Assembly (NCBI GenBank): GCA_001949185.1
Contig: BDGG01000006.1
Span: 1,919,657-1,983,656 of the forward strand
From: Ramazzottius varieornatus
Lineage: Eukaryota > Tardigrada > Eutardigrada > Parachela > Ramazzottiidae
Direction: 5' to 3'
DNA: 64,000 nt
Shown: positions 49,327 through 60,319 of the stretch, in pieces
Layout: every line of letters starts with the position of its first letter
How positions within the stretch are numbered: the stretch's first letter is position 1
Made by a program: the position numbers and the translations under genes
Notes under the pieces: generated by a model
What the model saw: the letters and a program-made list of their open reading frames with translations, nothing else
Told to the model about the DNA's origin: nothing
The model's database searches: none

Positions 49327-49381
49327 GATTTTATATAAGAAAGATGCACTGTCAAGGTTAATTGGCCTTGGGATATTTGGC
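49327..49381 (-). promoter_or_regulatory. Promoter block of glycine-rich gene 2
   Basis: On the minus strand it contains CCAAGGCCAATTAACCTTGAC, shortened, then GCATCTTTCTTATATAAAAT. The clear TATATAAAA box is about 145 bp before the ATG. It aligns almost base for base with the block upstream of gene 1, which suggests common control. Confidence 0.78.
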
Positions 49382-52300
49382 GGTAAGTTCATGTGATTAC
49401 CAAGGCGAAGTTAACAGCCATGGCGGAAGCGCTGTTGTCAAAAGAGAAATATTTCCGCAAATTACCGCTGGGAAATCCGGCTTTTTTGATTGCAGAGTGG
49501 TTCGAGAATCTTCTGTTCATGGTTTATTGGCGTGCAATCACAGGCCCAGGTGGCTTCACGCCGGCAAATGGTTCTTTCCGCCAATGTGTGCGCTGATGTG
49601 GGGAGGTTCTTGCGACAAAGAGCGGCTGGTGCACTTAGTCCATAACCATGCTGCTCGCTGCATCTCATTTGAAACGAAAAAGTTTCTGCGCTCGAACATA
49701 AATCGTGTCCGACAGTGGTGCATCAACACCCGGACTTTGATTTGGCTAACGTGGGTTCGCGTATATTTAAGCTAGATATTTTTTCTATCTCCTTGGTCCT
49801 GTCTGAAGTCTTTCGTGAGATTTGCGGTGTGGACTACAGGATGCACTATGCGCGATGGTTTCGAGTTTTCTTTTACGGAATGAATTGACTCGACATTTCT
49901 GGAAACTCGGGCATGATAGCGGCTTTACTCTGCACCGTACACACCAGAGCGACCGAATCGACAGTACGCAAAGATGAGATCGTTTTCGCGAAAAGATGCT
50001 AATCCGTGCTAAAAGCAAGTTTCTCTCCCATTACGTTTCACGTCATAGAACATTCCCCCAGGTCGCTATCAGTCAAAAAAACTTCCCGAGGAATAATGAA
50101 AATCGCCTTAGAAAGGAAACTATCGGATTTGACACAGCGTCAGAGCGATATTCTGCCCTGTCCATTGTCCGGAAAAAAATTTGTCATCTTCCTCCAGCTT
50201 GATTTTGCATAAAACACTATTCCATATTTGAGTACAAGTGTTTGGTCTTTCACGAGATATGCGTTTTGAGTTTCTAGAGTTAGGTAATTGTATATGTGCG
50301 GTACAATTTTTCGAGATTAACCGTGAAAATAGTGCGATAGCCTGCAGAGACACGGAAATTTTCGTTCCCAGAAACAGAAGGTCCGTGCTATAGCTGAACA
50401 TCCTCGTAACGACTCCTGGAGTACACTGCGGAAACGATTAGTTTCCAAGTTACCGTTTTGGGGAAATCGCAACTTTTGGTGTATTCTAGTGTATTTTCAA
50501 CGTTTGTCAGAAAATAATTTCTCGCGTTCTGTCAGGACAAGTCCATTCAAACTAACTACACAGTAGCGTGTATGCATGGACTATGGTGCGGTAATGTTGA
50601 TGAAGTAACTATTAAACCTTGAGCATCACGCGATTTCCGCCTTCCAGAATGCGAGGTGGGAAGTGACTTTCGCCCTTTTTCAACTGGTCGAAATTTAGGG
50701 GGGGGGAGTCAACAAATACAACCAATCACCGCGTTTTCGACTGGCAGAAATTTTGGAATATAATGCAGTGTGCCACCTATCAACTTGAAACCTTGGTCAA
50801 CCTTCATGTTTTTTCCTTGAACACCGGACAAACCATTTCACGAATCAGCTTTCGACTCGAGCTAGATTATTCTAGGACTCTGGCCCAATCGAAAGTCTAA
50901 CCGAAAAATAATTTGCAGGCTAGAACGAATATGGAAAACGGAAAAAATTCCAGACAGTTTTGCAAATACACTGTCGAGTAGCTGCTAGTTGTAGTTTGTG
51001 GGGAAGTTAGTTCTTCAAAGGGCGAAACAACACGAGGAGCAGAAGCCGAACTGGAATCTCGTTACGTACATATTAGTGCGCGCCGGGAAAGTGAGTTTCC
51101 CACCCGGTGCTCAAGGTGTTGAAAGTAGCTATCGAAACATGTACCTACATGTTTTGACAGCTACCAATTCAACAACCTGCGTGTTTTGTTAGCTATCGAA
51201 GTACTAACCTACTCGTTCGTGTAGCTATCAAAACTACAACCTAAATGTTTTTGCATCTACTTGTTTGACGTGTAGGCACATATAGGCTCTAACTTTCTCT
51301 ACATCAAAACAGCCGGCTTTTACTTGCGCCTTGACACAGGAACACACCACACAGGATCATTTCGTAGAGGCAGATTCGCTGATACTGTACCACGACGCCA
51401 TGACTAACGTTCCATTCTTGCATTTAACGGCGCAGGAAGAAACCGACCTTTTCGATGCAGGCAAAATTAGAGCCTTCATCAAACTTCTTCGCTCAATGGA
51501 TCATTTTCGTGTGACCCTGCGTTCTGCCATTGGGTGACGTCATACGCCGAACGGACTAGTACCGGAGCGCGGTGCCCAGGGATTTTCTATAAGGTCAGGG
51601 CTCAGCGATAAGTTTTCAAGGGCTAAGCTCTGCAGAATTTCACCGGGAGTAAAAGTATTTAGCAGTCCTCACACAAAAACGTAATCTCCGCAAAACACGA
51701 AAGCCACCAGTCAAGCGTTACCCAAGGATGACAAGTCTTCGTTCATGAGGATCAGCAGCACGCAAGATGACAAAGAACAAAACCACAGTCCCAAAGGATA
51801 CAGCAGGTTGTGACAGGAGAGCGAGTAGGTGGGGCTTCGTAGTCCGCAATCTCGTTCTTCTTCCACAAGGTGGTCATCCTTCACCTTCTTAGCTACCTTC
51901 TCGTGATTCTGCAGTCAGTTTTTGATCTCCCGAACAGATTTCCTCTTCGCGTCCTGGGCAAAGCGACGGTTCAGCCCAATGCTAATGGTCTTTTAGACGA
52001 AGGTGATCAACCAGGCTGACGCAGTGAACATCGACAAGGCTCTGAGAGTGTCGCAGGAGATTCTTGTAGAGCTTGCCTCGACAACTGACGAAGTAGGCGC
52101 TTGCAACAACCATCGAAATCCTAAATGAAGAAAAACGAGCCTGAACAAGAGTCATCCATAATAAACTGTAAACTATCGGTGGTGGAAAATGACTTCTGCT
52201 TCGGTACTGAACTTACCTTCCCGTGTCTCACGCAATTGTCTCGTCAACTATGCGAACAGAAAGGAGAATCGGACATCCACTGTAGAGTGCTACAGATTAT

Positions 52301-53169
52301 CAACTTGGTCGCTCGCCTTCGGCTCGCTTGCAGCTTGCCATGAGTGGATACCGTGGATCCTGGATTTTGTTTTAAACAAAATTGACCGGTTGTCTAGTCA
52401 TCGTACTCAGTGTTATTTTACTATGACTTTTGGAATTTTAATTCCTATTACGATCACTAAAATTCTACCAGGCTTCATAATTTTAATTGCAGGAAACGGT
52501 TCTCGTAGAATCGTCTATTATCTATTAATTTTACTTATGTTAGCAGCAGCAGCAGTTGTAATTATCTTAATTGCGGGGTGATGGAAACTACAGGTGTGAT
52601 GCGAGCAAGACAACGTCGCCATGAAAAGTCGCTGCATTTGAGCTAGGAGGAGTTATGCACGCGCTGGGTATAAGTGCAGCAAATGACTTGCCCGTGCACA
52701 CGTTGAGTCAGTAAATTGAGCTGTGACTCATATAGCCCGTACCACTCATACGTCTCCCCGATCGAGTCGCGCACCTTGTTGGCTTACGGTTCCTTTTATT
52801 GCGCCACTGTACCATTACTCACTGCTCTAGTGAACTCGCGCACCGAGAAGGCTTGAGCAGTCTTCAAAGTCCAAAACATTCACCCGTTAACCTGCGTAGG
52901 GCCTCCCGATTTAATTCGGCATTGCTGTAAGGGGACCGTCTTAATTACGAAAAGGGCTATATGTGTGAGAAGAAACTAACCTCGTAAATATTCCGCCATC
53001 AATAGCACTTCACAGGTGAAACCAGCTTATTTTATAGCAAAATAACGAAAAAAAATCCGACTTTGATGATATGACAAATTCTAAGATTTTCGAACTGTAC
53101 ACAATATACACGGATGAACTAAAACGGAAAGGCAACAATTTTTCGGTGGTACAACAGAACAAAAGCCAG
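49382..53169. other. Gene-poor stretch; 32-bp tandem repeat
   Basis: No domain-bearing frame was found. The frame at 52189-52581 ends in two strongly hydrophobic segments (ILIPITITKILPGFIILIAG and LLILLMLAAAAVVIILIAG) in an AT-rich patch, but no family is apparent. The tandem repeat at 51127-51254 is listed separately. Confidence 0.45.
51127..51254. repeat. Four exact-length 32-bp tandem units
   Basis: Units start at 51127, 51159, 51191 and 51223. Each begins AGCTAYC (T in three, C in one) and carries ACCT at positions 17-20, mostly followed by TGTTTTG. The length is constant although the letters differ, so the spacing has been kept while the sequence drifted. Unit 1 is itself palindromic around ACATGTACCTACATGT. 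Confidence 0.88.
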
Positions 53170-53717
53170 TTAGGAAGAAAATCGAACTTTAAGCTTCCTG
53201 AAATTCGGCGGCAGCTTGGCCTTTCCTCCCTTCTTGCGGTCTTCACTACCAGCCAAGGCTTTCTCACCCTTGTCCTGAGCCATGGCCGAGTCTCCAGTCT
53301 TCTTGGGCAGAAGCTTACGTGCGATGTAGGGCAAGACACCACCTTGAGCGATGGTCACTCCGAACAGAAGCCTGTTCAACTTGCAGTTGAACAAGATGAA
53401 ATATTAGAACAAATCCGGTCAACCGTTAGACCGGGTATATGTCGATTGAACTGAAACTAGCTTACCTCTTCGTCATTCCGGATGGCGAGCTGCAGATGAC
53501 GGGGAATGATGCGAGACTTCTTGTTGTCGCGAGCAGCGTTTCCAGCCAACTCCAGGACTTCGGTAGCGAGGTACTCAAGGACAGCAGCCAGGTAGACGGG
53601 AATGCCAGCAACAACCTGTTCAGCGTAGTTTCTTTTGCGGAGCTTTTCTGGATTGATCAACGGGCACCTGCTGGATCGGGACTTGCCTCCTTCCCCGCGT
53701 CTACTCACGATGAACAA
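53170..53717 (-). CDS. Divergent, intron-containing histone H2A variant
   Basis: Exons 53466-53717 and 53170-53379 give 153 residues. The histone fold is clear: [55 protein letters not shown] joined to [17 protein letters not shown]. The acidic-patch residues (Glu of LEYL, TE and LELAG, and NDEE) are kept, as is the docking segment. Odd features: the usual AGLQFPVGRIHR signature of the first helix is replaced by the shorter CPLINPEK, the N-terminal tail is short and starts [12 protein letters not shown], and the C-terminal tail is extended and Lys-rich ([15 protein letters not shown]). There is no H2AX-type SQ motif and no H2A.Z signature. The intron implies a replacement-type, polyadenylated gene. 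A missed first exon could explain the odd start. Confidence 0.87.
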
Positions 53718-54145
53718 CGAAATGAGATCACATACCTAAAAGAAAAGAGCAGCAGCAACCGAGAAGAGGACAAAATTCCAAAAATTTTGAAACTAAATTT
53801 TTCATCCGCCGTTGGCAAGCTGTACGGCACGCAACTCCACGTCACCATGCCGTACATAGGTGAAACCAGCTGAATCATATCCAAGTCGTTCTTGACACTG
53901 CGAACAAGTTGGTGATTTACTGATTGGTTGTTGTGATCGAGAATAATACATTTTTTCACAGCGTGGGGCGACTGACATCCGCGAAGTCCAAAGACTCACC
54001 CAGTCCTCGGCGCGTGAAGCCTCCAGTCGGAGAGACCCATGGCGTCGGTGCGCCCTTTACACAATATTTCTATATTAAAGTCAAATTCACTACCTACAGC
54101 ACCGGCGCCCGGGTGGGACCAGAGAACTCTTGCACTTTGATCGGA

Positions 54146-55273
54146 TCAGAGTGCATGAGTTTTCCAGATCCACCCGAAAGGTAGGGCTTTCGCCCCTCCT
54201 TTCCTAGAGTTCAGCTTTCGCTGAACCCTTGATTGTTCTTTCTGTGGGGCAGGGCTTTCGCCCATCCCTTTTGCAATGTTTGACTTTCTCTGAATTTCAT
54301 TCCTTTTGTGGGAGCCAATGATTTGATAAGTCTGTTTACAGTAGTCTAAAATAGGATAAAACAGTCGGTACACTCTTTGAAATATAAAACGCCTGATCAC
54401 ATCGTTAGAGGACCTGTCTTTAACGTTAAAGCAAAAGGACATTAAACACGCTATGTTCTTCTCAGTCAGCTGACCTCGCCTCGGTCCAAGAAACGTATTC
54501 ATATAGCTGAAACCTCTTTCTCCCTCAACTGAATTAACGGTTAACCAGATGTTGAGTAACGCCACCTTTGAGAGGTTCGGAAATTCCACCGTTATTTTCT
54601 TCCAGTAACCATCTAAGTCGACGAACTCTGGCTTGTGATGTTTCGGGTGCTCTTTAATTATCCTGATGTAATCTGCCCACCCATCTGATGTAACATCTTT
54701 CACACATTTCGAATGACCTTTCTAACGTTCTATATCTGTATTACTGAGGCCTGGAAGCTTGTTCCTGAAGGCCATCGGACTGAAAATCTGAACGGCTTCA
54801 AAGAAGCTGGCACCAGGGTGGCGAAGCATTGGATCGGTGCTTGTGAGATTCGAAAGTCTCTTCGAGGCCTTCATCAGCGCTGTTCTGAACTCTGCCCTCG
54901 CACAATCGAACATAGTCGGTTCATCCCTGAAGAGCTCGCTCTCTGGCATGTACTTGGCGTCCTGAGCTTCAACTTTCGCTTGGCTAAAAAACTCCTGCAT
55001 TTTGGTGACGGCCTGAAGAACGAAAGGGGCTGAAGGAAGGGAGTTGGACTCGCACTTGGCAAGTAGTGACTCCAAGGGTACAGCTAACATATCCAGAAGA
55101 TTCAGCTGAAATTTCACGACTGAAGACTGACAATCGTCTCTTAGGAGGTCTTTCAAATCTTTCACGCACCGATCCGCTGTTGGGAATTTACTGTGAAACT
55201 TTGAAGCAGACATGTTATTCGTTTGGTAACCAGGAAGAGATACCAACGCGCATACGCCCTTGAATTTGACCAA
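54146..55273 (-). pseudogene. hAT-type transposase C-terminal region, one in-frame stop
   Basis: A frame from 55273 runs to a TAG at 54719-54721 and continues in the same frame to 54146, about 375 codons. The first part (LKDLLRDDCQSSVVKFQLNL, RAEFRTALMKASKRLSNL) is the helical region common in ZNF862/KIAA1586-type hAT relatives. After the stop comes the dimerisation block: FPNLSKVALLNIWLTVNSVE then ERGFSYMNTFLGPRRGQL. No BED finger or terminal repeats were found. It is either a decayed transposon or a domesticated fragment. Except for the single stop the frame is open, which suggests the break is recent or a sequencing error. It lies head-to-head with the BTB gene, 63 bp from its start. Confidence 0.82.
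54183..54300. repeat. Two-copy imperfect tandem repeat, 68-bp period
   Basis: AGGGCTTTCGCCC starts at 54183 and again at 54251. Each is followed at the same distance by a TTCAGCTTTCGCTGAA-like block. The repeat overlaps the 3' end of the transposase frame. Confidence 0.75.
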
Positions 55274-55336
55274 AGGTTAGATTACCTTAGGCTGTACTCC
55301 AAACTTTCAGTTAAAATTGTTTAAGTTATCGTCACG

Positions 55337-58300
55337 ATGTATACCGGTAGAAATGCCTGTCGGCACCCTGGAAAAACTGCTAACATACTAGTGACCAGCA
55401 ATTCGAAATTATCCGGCGATGGTCGACATGTATTTGTTTCCGCCAACCGTCATCTACAGCGCACCTCCCATGAGCAAACCAACGACGCCCACAAGCCAGC
55501 TAAACGTACTCGTAAGAATGGTAACAGATCCACTCGGCCATGTTCATCCTACAACAACACCACGGAAACCTCCTCCAGCGAATGTTCAGTACGGATATCA
55601 CGGGTGAAACCTACGGACGAAAAAGTAAGCTTCAGCACACCTGTACTACAAAGACCTCTTCGGAGAACCTCGCGAGTTTCTGGGAATCTCAGTGGATGTG
55701 ATATGCTGAGCGGGAGCGAAAACGAGGACTTGATTAATCTACAAGCCGGCGGAAAGGAAGAAAGCCTGATTGATTTTGAGGAAGACCAAGGGATTATTGT
55801 GAAGGCCCGCAAGAGTTTCTCGAGCAGCTCGGGAAGGAACTCGGTAGATCGCGGGGCTGAGGTAGACATGTTTGGACTGGATGTGAGGAAGTCGTCCTCG
55901 TGGTCGAGTTCGGTGGATCGCTCGATGACGGATCTGAATAGTTACAGTACCATCTGTGATAGTTTTCTCGATGAGAGACCTGTGACGGCCAAGGGCAAGT
56001 CTGTTTCGAGAATGGAAAGCGAACTGAAGATGGGTGCGTCCGTCGAACAGAAGGAGAATAGCAGAAACGAAGAGTTGGGAAGTTTCCGAGGTGGGAAGCA
56101 TCAGAATGGGTTATTGGAAGAGGATGATGAGCCCTTGGGAGAATTGAGCATCTCCGATGTTTTGGAGTTCTTGACCGATACAATGGAAGATGTGAAGTTG
56201 TGGATTCATGAGGTGCCTGAAGATTGTCGGAAACAAATTGGTATGGTTTAGCATTATACCACTGTAAATATTCGCTGCGTCCGCGCAGCACATCATCGTA
56301 CACGTGAAGTACAGCCCCGGTCCGGCTTCACTACCTGTTCAACCCCCTACGGGGTGCATCGTCACGTGCGCGGACGCAGCGAATATTCACAGTATTGATA
56401 ATTTTTTCAGGAGGAAATCTTGTATCAAAATGCACGACACCGAATCGATCCTTGTGGATCGCATTGGTTCTTTCCCTCAGACAGATTCACCGAGTCGATG
56501 TTTCAAATCGACAGCACAGTAAATTGATAGTGTGGGCTTTCCCACATCTAAAGCATTTCATTTTTGATAGGTCGAGTTTTTCATACTGGTAAACTGATGG
56601 TTTAAAATTGTCACTTGCGAATTAGAACGTTATCCTTTGTTTTTATAGGACAGTGCGAGGCATTTCTTTCCTACCTATGCGCGAAACTGTATAAAGATCG
56701 GGACATCCTTGTCGCACCCAACGTTTTTTCCTTCATCTTATGGAATGTCTTGAAAGAGTACGGATCACCCAACGAGTACGACCTCAGTCTTCTCGCCGAA
56801 GCTTTCACCAGCGTGAAAAGTCAGCAGAAGGACCTCCAGTGGTGCCACCACTCTGTAGCGGATATTGCAAAGAATCTGCCCATGACGTTGAGTTGTCAAA
56901 AGAAAGACTGCTTCGCACATGCTTCAAAGTCCTTGTCCGACATGCAACAGGACAAGAACGTCAAGAATGTCAAGTTCAAGAAACGTGCGACTGAGAAGCT
57001 CAACAACGACCCACGCCTCCAACATCTACAGAAAGGTCAAAGCCTCGTCCAAAAATTCAAAGCCAACAAGAAAACTCACCCGTTGGACCAGAACGAAACT
57101 GATATCCGACCTGATGCTTTCCATTCATTATCGTTGGAAAGTTTAAGTGACGCGTTGGCGAATACGCAGCCGAGGAAGGCCACAGCGGTTTTACCCAGTC
57201 AAGAACACATAACTGTCTATCCAAACCCTACGAAAACGGAAGAAAAGTTGCCATCGGCGGACGAGATGAGTTGCTTCTTGTCTTCGGAGATTCCAGTGAA
57301 ACCTTCCCCGTCCAAGATACACAGGGTCAGAAGAGGGACCGCCGCTGAGTCACAAAACTACAGCGATGACGGAGTTCGAACGCCGTTATCGGATGCTTGT
57401 GACATTCTATACAAGACCGCGAAACGAAATTTACGAAGGTAAGGAGATCTTTTTTGTTAACAGTTGTGAATGATTAGGAGAGTAAAGGGGACCTTTTTCT
57501 CCTTGTAGAATGGTCGATTTCGCACTAACCGAGTTTTTTACACAGAGCCCCAGCTTGACATGCTGCTTTGTCAGTGCCAAAGGGCCGTTGCTGGTTCACG
57601 AGGCCCTCTTTGGGGCTCAGTGTAACAACTGGAACACCATTCGCCGCAATGGAAGGAAGCGAGCGGGGATGAACGGCAACCATCTCATCGTCGACCTTCG
57701 ACCGGACAGTATTCAGCATGCCGGACTGTGGACAGTCATCGAGTTCGTTTACACTGGTTCCTTCACGGTGACGGCGGACAACGTGTTTGAGTCGCAAAAG
57801 GCGGCGGAGTACTTCGGTATACCGTCTATCACGGATGCGTGTTTGAGACTTCTCAACTGTTTGACCAGTTCGAAAATGGTGTGCTACACTATTGAGTCGT
57901 TGAGAAGACTTCAGAAGGAGAAACATCCATTGTGGACTTTAGCGCTGGGAAAGCTTGTTGTGTGCTTCGACGAATGTTGGAACGACAGAATTATGGTTCG
58001 ATGGCCGCTAGAAGTGATACTACCTATCCTGGAACAGTCCGAACTCTACACAAAGGTATGAAAATGTTTCACTTTCTTTTCCGAAAGCATCAGAATCTCG
58101 GCTGCCAGGTTGCAGTCTACGTGCTTCTGGTACAATGTACCGGTCTCCAAGAAAAAAATGACTTTGCCTTCTTTCTGCATGGTATTCTTCTACAATTCCA
58201 TGAGTTCAGTTATGGTCTACACAGGATGAGGTCAACGTGTACAATTTCGCCGTGCGTTGGGTCGAAGCTGACTTCTCTCAGCGGCGTTCTCTAGTGCCGC

Positions 58301-59786
58301 AAATCATGAGCACAGTAAGGTTCGCTGCCATGAGTGCCGATACCCTGCTGTTCATCAGTTCACACGCCAAGATCCTGGATGGGCACCCGCTGCTTCGACA
58401 AGAAATTGCTGATCTACACCTGAAGATTCGCATGGAGGACAACGGCTTTGACATTCCGCCCGAAATGGACTGGAGTATCCCACGCCGTTCAAAACGATCA
58501 CCAAATGCCGCCAGAGCTTACGCGCACAGTGGCGACGACCTTAACGTCCTCATGCTATACTTCTGTCCACGAGGTACGACTCCTGCTAAACATGGACGTT
58601 ATTGGTGGGCGATACTCAACCATTGTTTCAGAGTTCCCAGAAAATGTGAAGAATGAACAATACTTGAAAGAAGATGCTGCGGTGATTTTACAACGGTACA
58701 CCAAATTCTGCCAGAACTTCCTGTTGGTCACTGATGATGGTCGCTTCGCCGGACGCTGGATCTACTACGGACTAACACCTCTGCAAATGAGAGACCTGGC
58801 TACCGAAAGGAGAAAACTGGTTCGCACAGCGGATTCTTTGGACCGCAGTAGCGATATCATCGAAGGGCCTGTGGGAGTTGGCGGTGACGGCGAAACCGTC
58901 GACACGATGGACGATACTGACAGTTCATCCAGCAATCTCTACAGTAAGGACTAAGGGCTCGGTACTTTAGTATGCTGGGTCACACCTAGAAGTAATCTCG
59001 TAGATTTACAACCCGGAACTAAGCTGGATAACCTGATGAGCTACCTGAGAACTCCACAGCCTCCTAAACCAAAGGGGCGTTCGACAACGAGCAAACCTCG
59101 TCCACCTACCATCTACGAAGATCGCGTGGCTGGTCGTGTCGAACCTGTGAACCGGATACTGGATGAGAGCAGAGATGCGCTGGAAAGAGAGCAAGCAGCT
59201 ATACGGACCAAGGTACCACCTGGTCTGATAGGCGAGCTGAGGAACCAACGGTCCATGTGCAGTGCCGATTCAAAAGATATGGCTAAGATTGCTGCTATGA
59301 AGAAAGAACTGTGGAGTCGCATATCCGGTACGGGGTGCCCAGCAGCGGTACCGTGTACACCGTTGGCTGTGCGTAAAACCGTGAGCAACAAAGAGAGATC
59401 CGCGAATTCGGCCAGAGAAGAGGTCGATGCTCCAGAAAAACCTGTAGTGGGCCAGACCGAGACATCTTCGACGTTTGTCGTAAACCAGGCACCAAACACC
59501 AGCGCCATACTAACAGATGAAAAGGATCCAGACCACAGTAAGTCTGGAAGCTACTCAGCCATTTTCCATCTGATATGAGGGGTGCCTTGTTTTGAAAGAC
59601 GCTGTTTCATGCTTAGAATTTTCGGACGATGAAGAGCCTGAAAGAAAGAAATGGTACGTCGAGTTGGCCGAAAGGATGAATGTGTTCGCGACGACCAACT
59701 CCGAATATGAGCCGGTGAGCGGCGTCAGTCCTAGTCCTTCGTCGGTGCTGTTACGGACGGAGGAGATTGAATGCCATTTGAAATGA
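55337..59786 (+). CDS. BTB/BACK domain protein, about 1207 residues
   Basis: Exons 55337-56240, 56649-57438, 57509-58055, 58225-58573, 58632-58943, 59004-59537 and 59599-59786 join with correct phases. A long Ser-rich, low-complexity N terminus leads into a helical segment spanning the first splice (LEFLTDTMEDVKLWIHEV to CEAFLSYLCAKLYKD, FSFILWNVLKEYG). The BTB domain is about residues 575-680 (LLVHEALFGAQ, LWTVIEFVYTGSFTVTADNV, AAEYFGIPSITDACLRLL). A BACK-like helical region follows (VILPILEQSELYTKDEVNVY, FAVRWVEADFSQR). No kelch repeats are present. The C-terminal third is polar and probably disordered. BTB proteins often act as Cullin-3 adaptors or scaffolds, but no specific orthologue is recognised here. 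The first 80 residues are least certain because a second open frame overlaps there. Confidence 0.82.
56261..56393. mobile_element. 133-bp palindromic MITE in BTB gene intron 1
   Basis: ACTGTAAATATTCGCTGCG and CGCAGCGAATATTCACAGT are inverted, continuing through GTCCGCGCA, about 27 bp per arm with one mismatch. It begins 21 bp after the 5' splice site of the intron. Confidence 0.87.
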
Positions 59787-60319
59787 GTCCGGCGTACAGG
59801 AAAAAGCAGGAATTCGGTACAAAGTGACTGTTCGATCACTGTCTTTGTGTCACGGAAAATGTACTTTGACCGTTTTCTGTTCAAGGTTCGCTTTTATTGA
59901 GTAAATCTGCGAAACGCCTTTTTCGAGACTGCGCTACAGCGATCACAGATTTTTGCATGAGATCTTAGATATCCGAATAGGTGAACCGTTTCGCGCTGCC
60001 GTGCGCGCATTACTCACTTCTTGTAATCACCAGTTATCACTTATCGGACAAGAAAGAATGATGTATCACAAGGTTTTGGTACTGTGTTATCTCTTCCTGA
60101 CCTCATAAACAAACAAACCATTCCCAGACAAAGGAACGATACTGCAGCCAATCTGCGGACTTACTGCGGAGGAATTCATGCTTGACGAATTGTCGTTACC
60201 ACTCCGGAGTTTTCGTAGCTGGGTATCGAGAAAAGCTTGGAGCGATATTCGACATATCCTCCAACCCGCAGTTGTCCGCATAGAATATCGTGGTGGCTAC
60301 AGTTCCAAGTGGTTTTGGT
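59787..60319. other. Short intergenic gap, no gene seen
   Basis: This separates the BTB gene from the next same-strand gene. A short open frame on the minus strand (60176-60700) overlaps the following gene and is treated as a shadow. Confidence 0.5.

Noticed and set aside
50690-50760. Possible third copy of the 38.8/48.0-kb MITE
   Set aside because: Shares GAAATTT and CCAATCA words only; the two GAAATTT words are in direct, not inverted, orientation.
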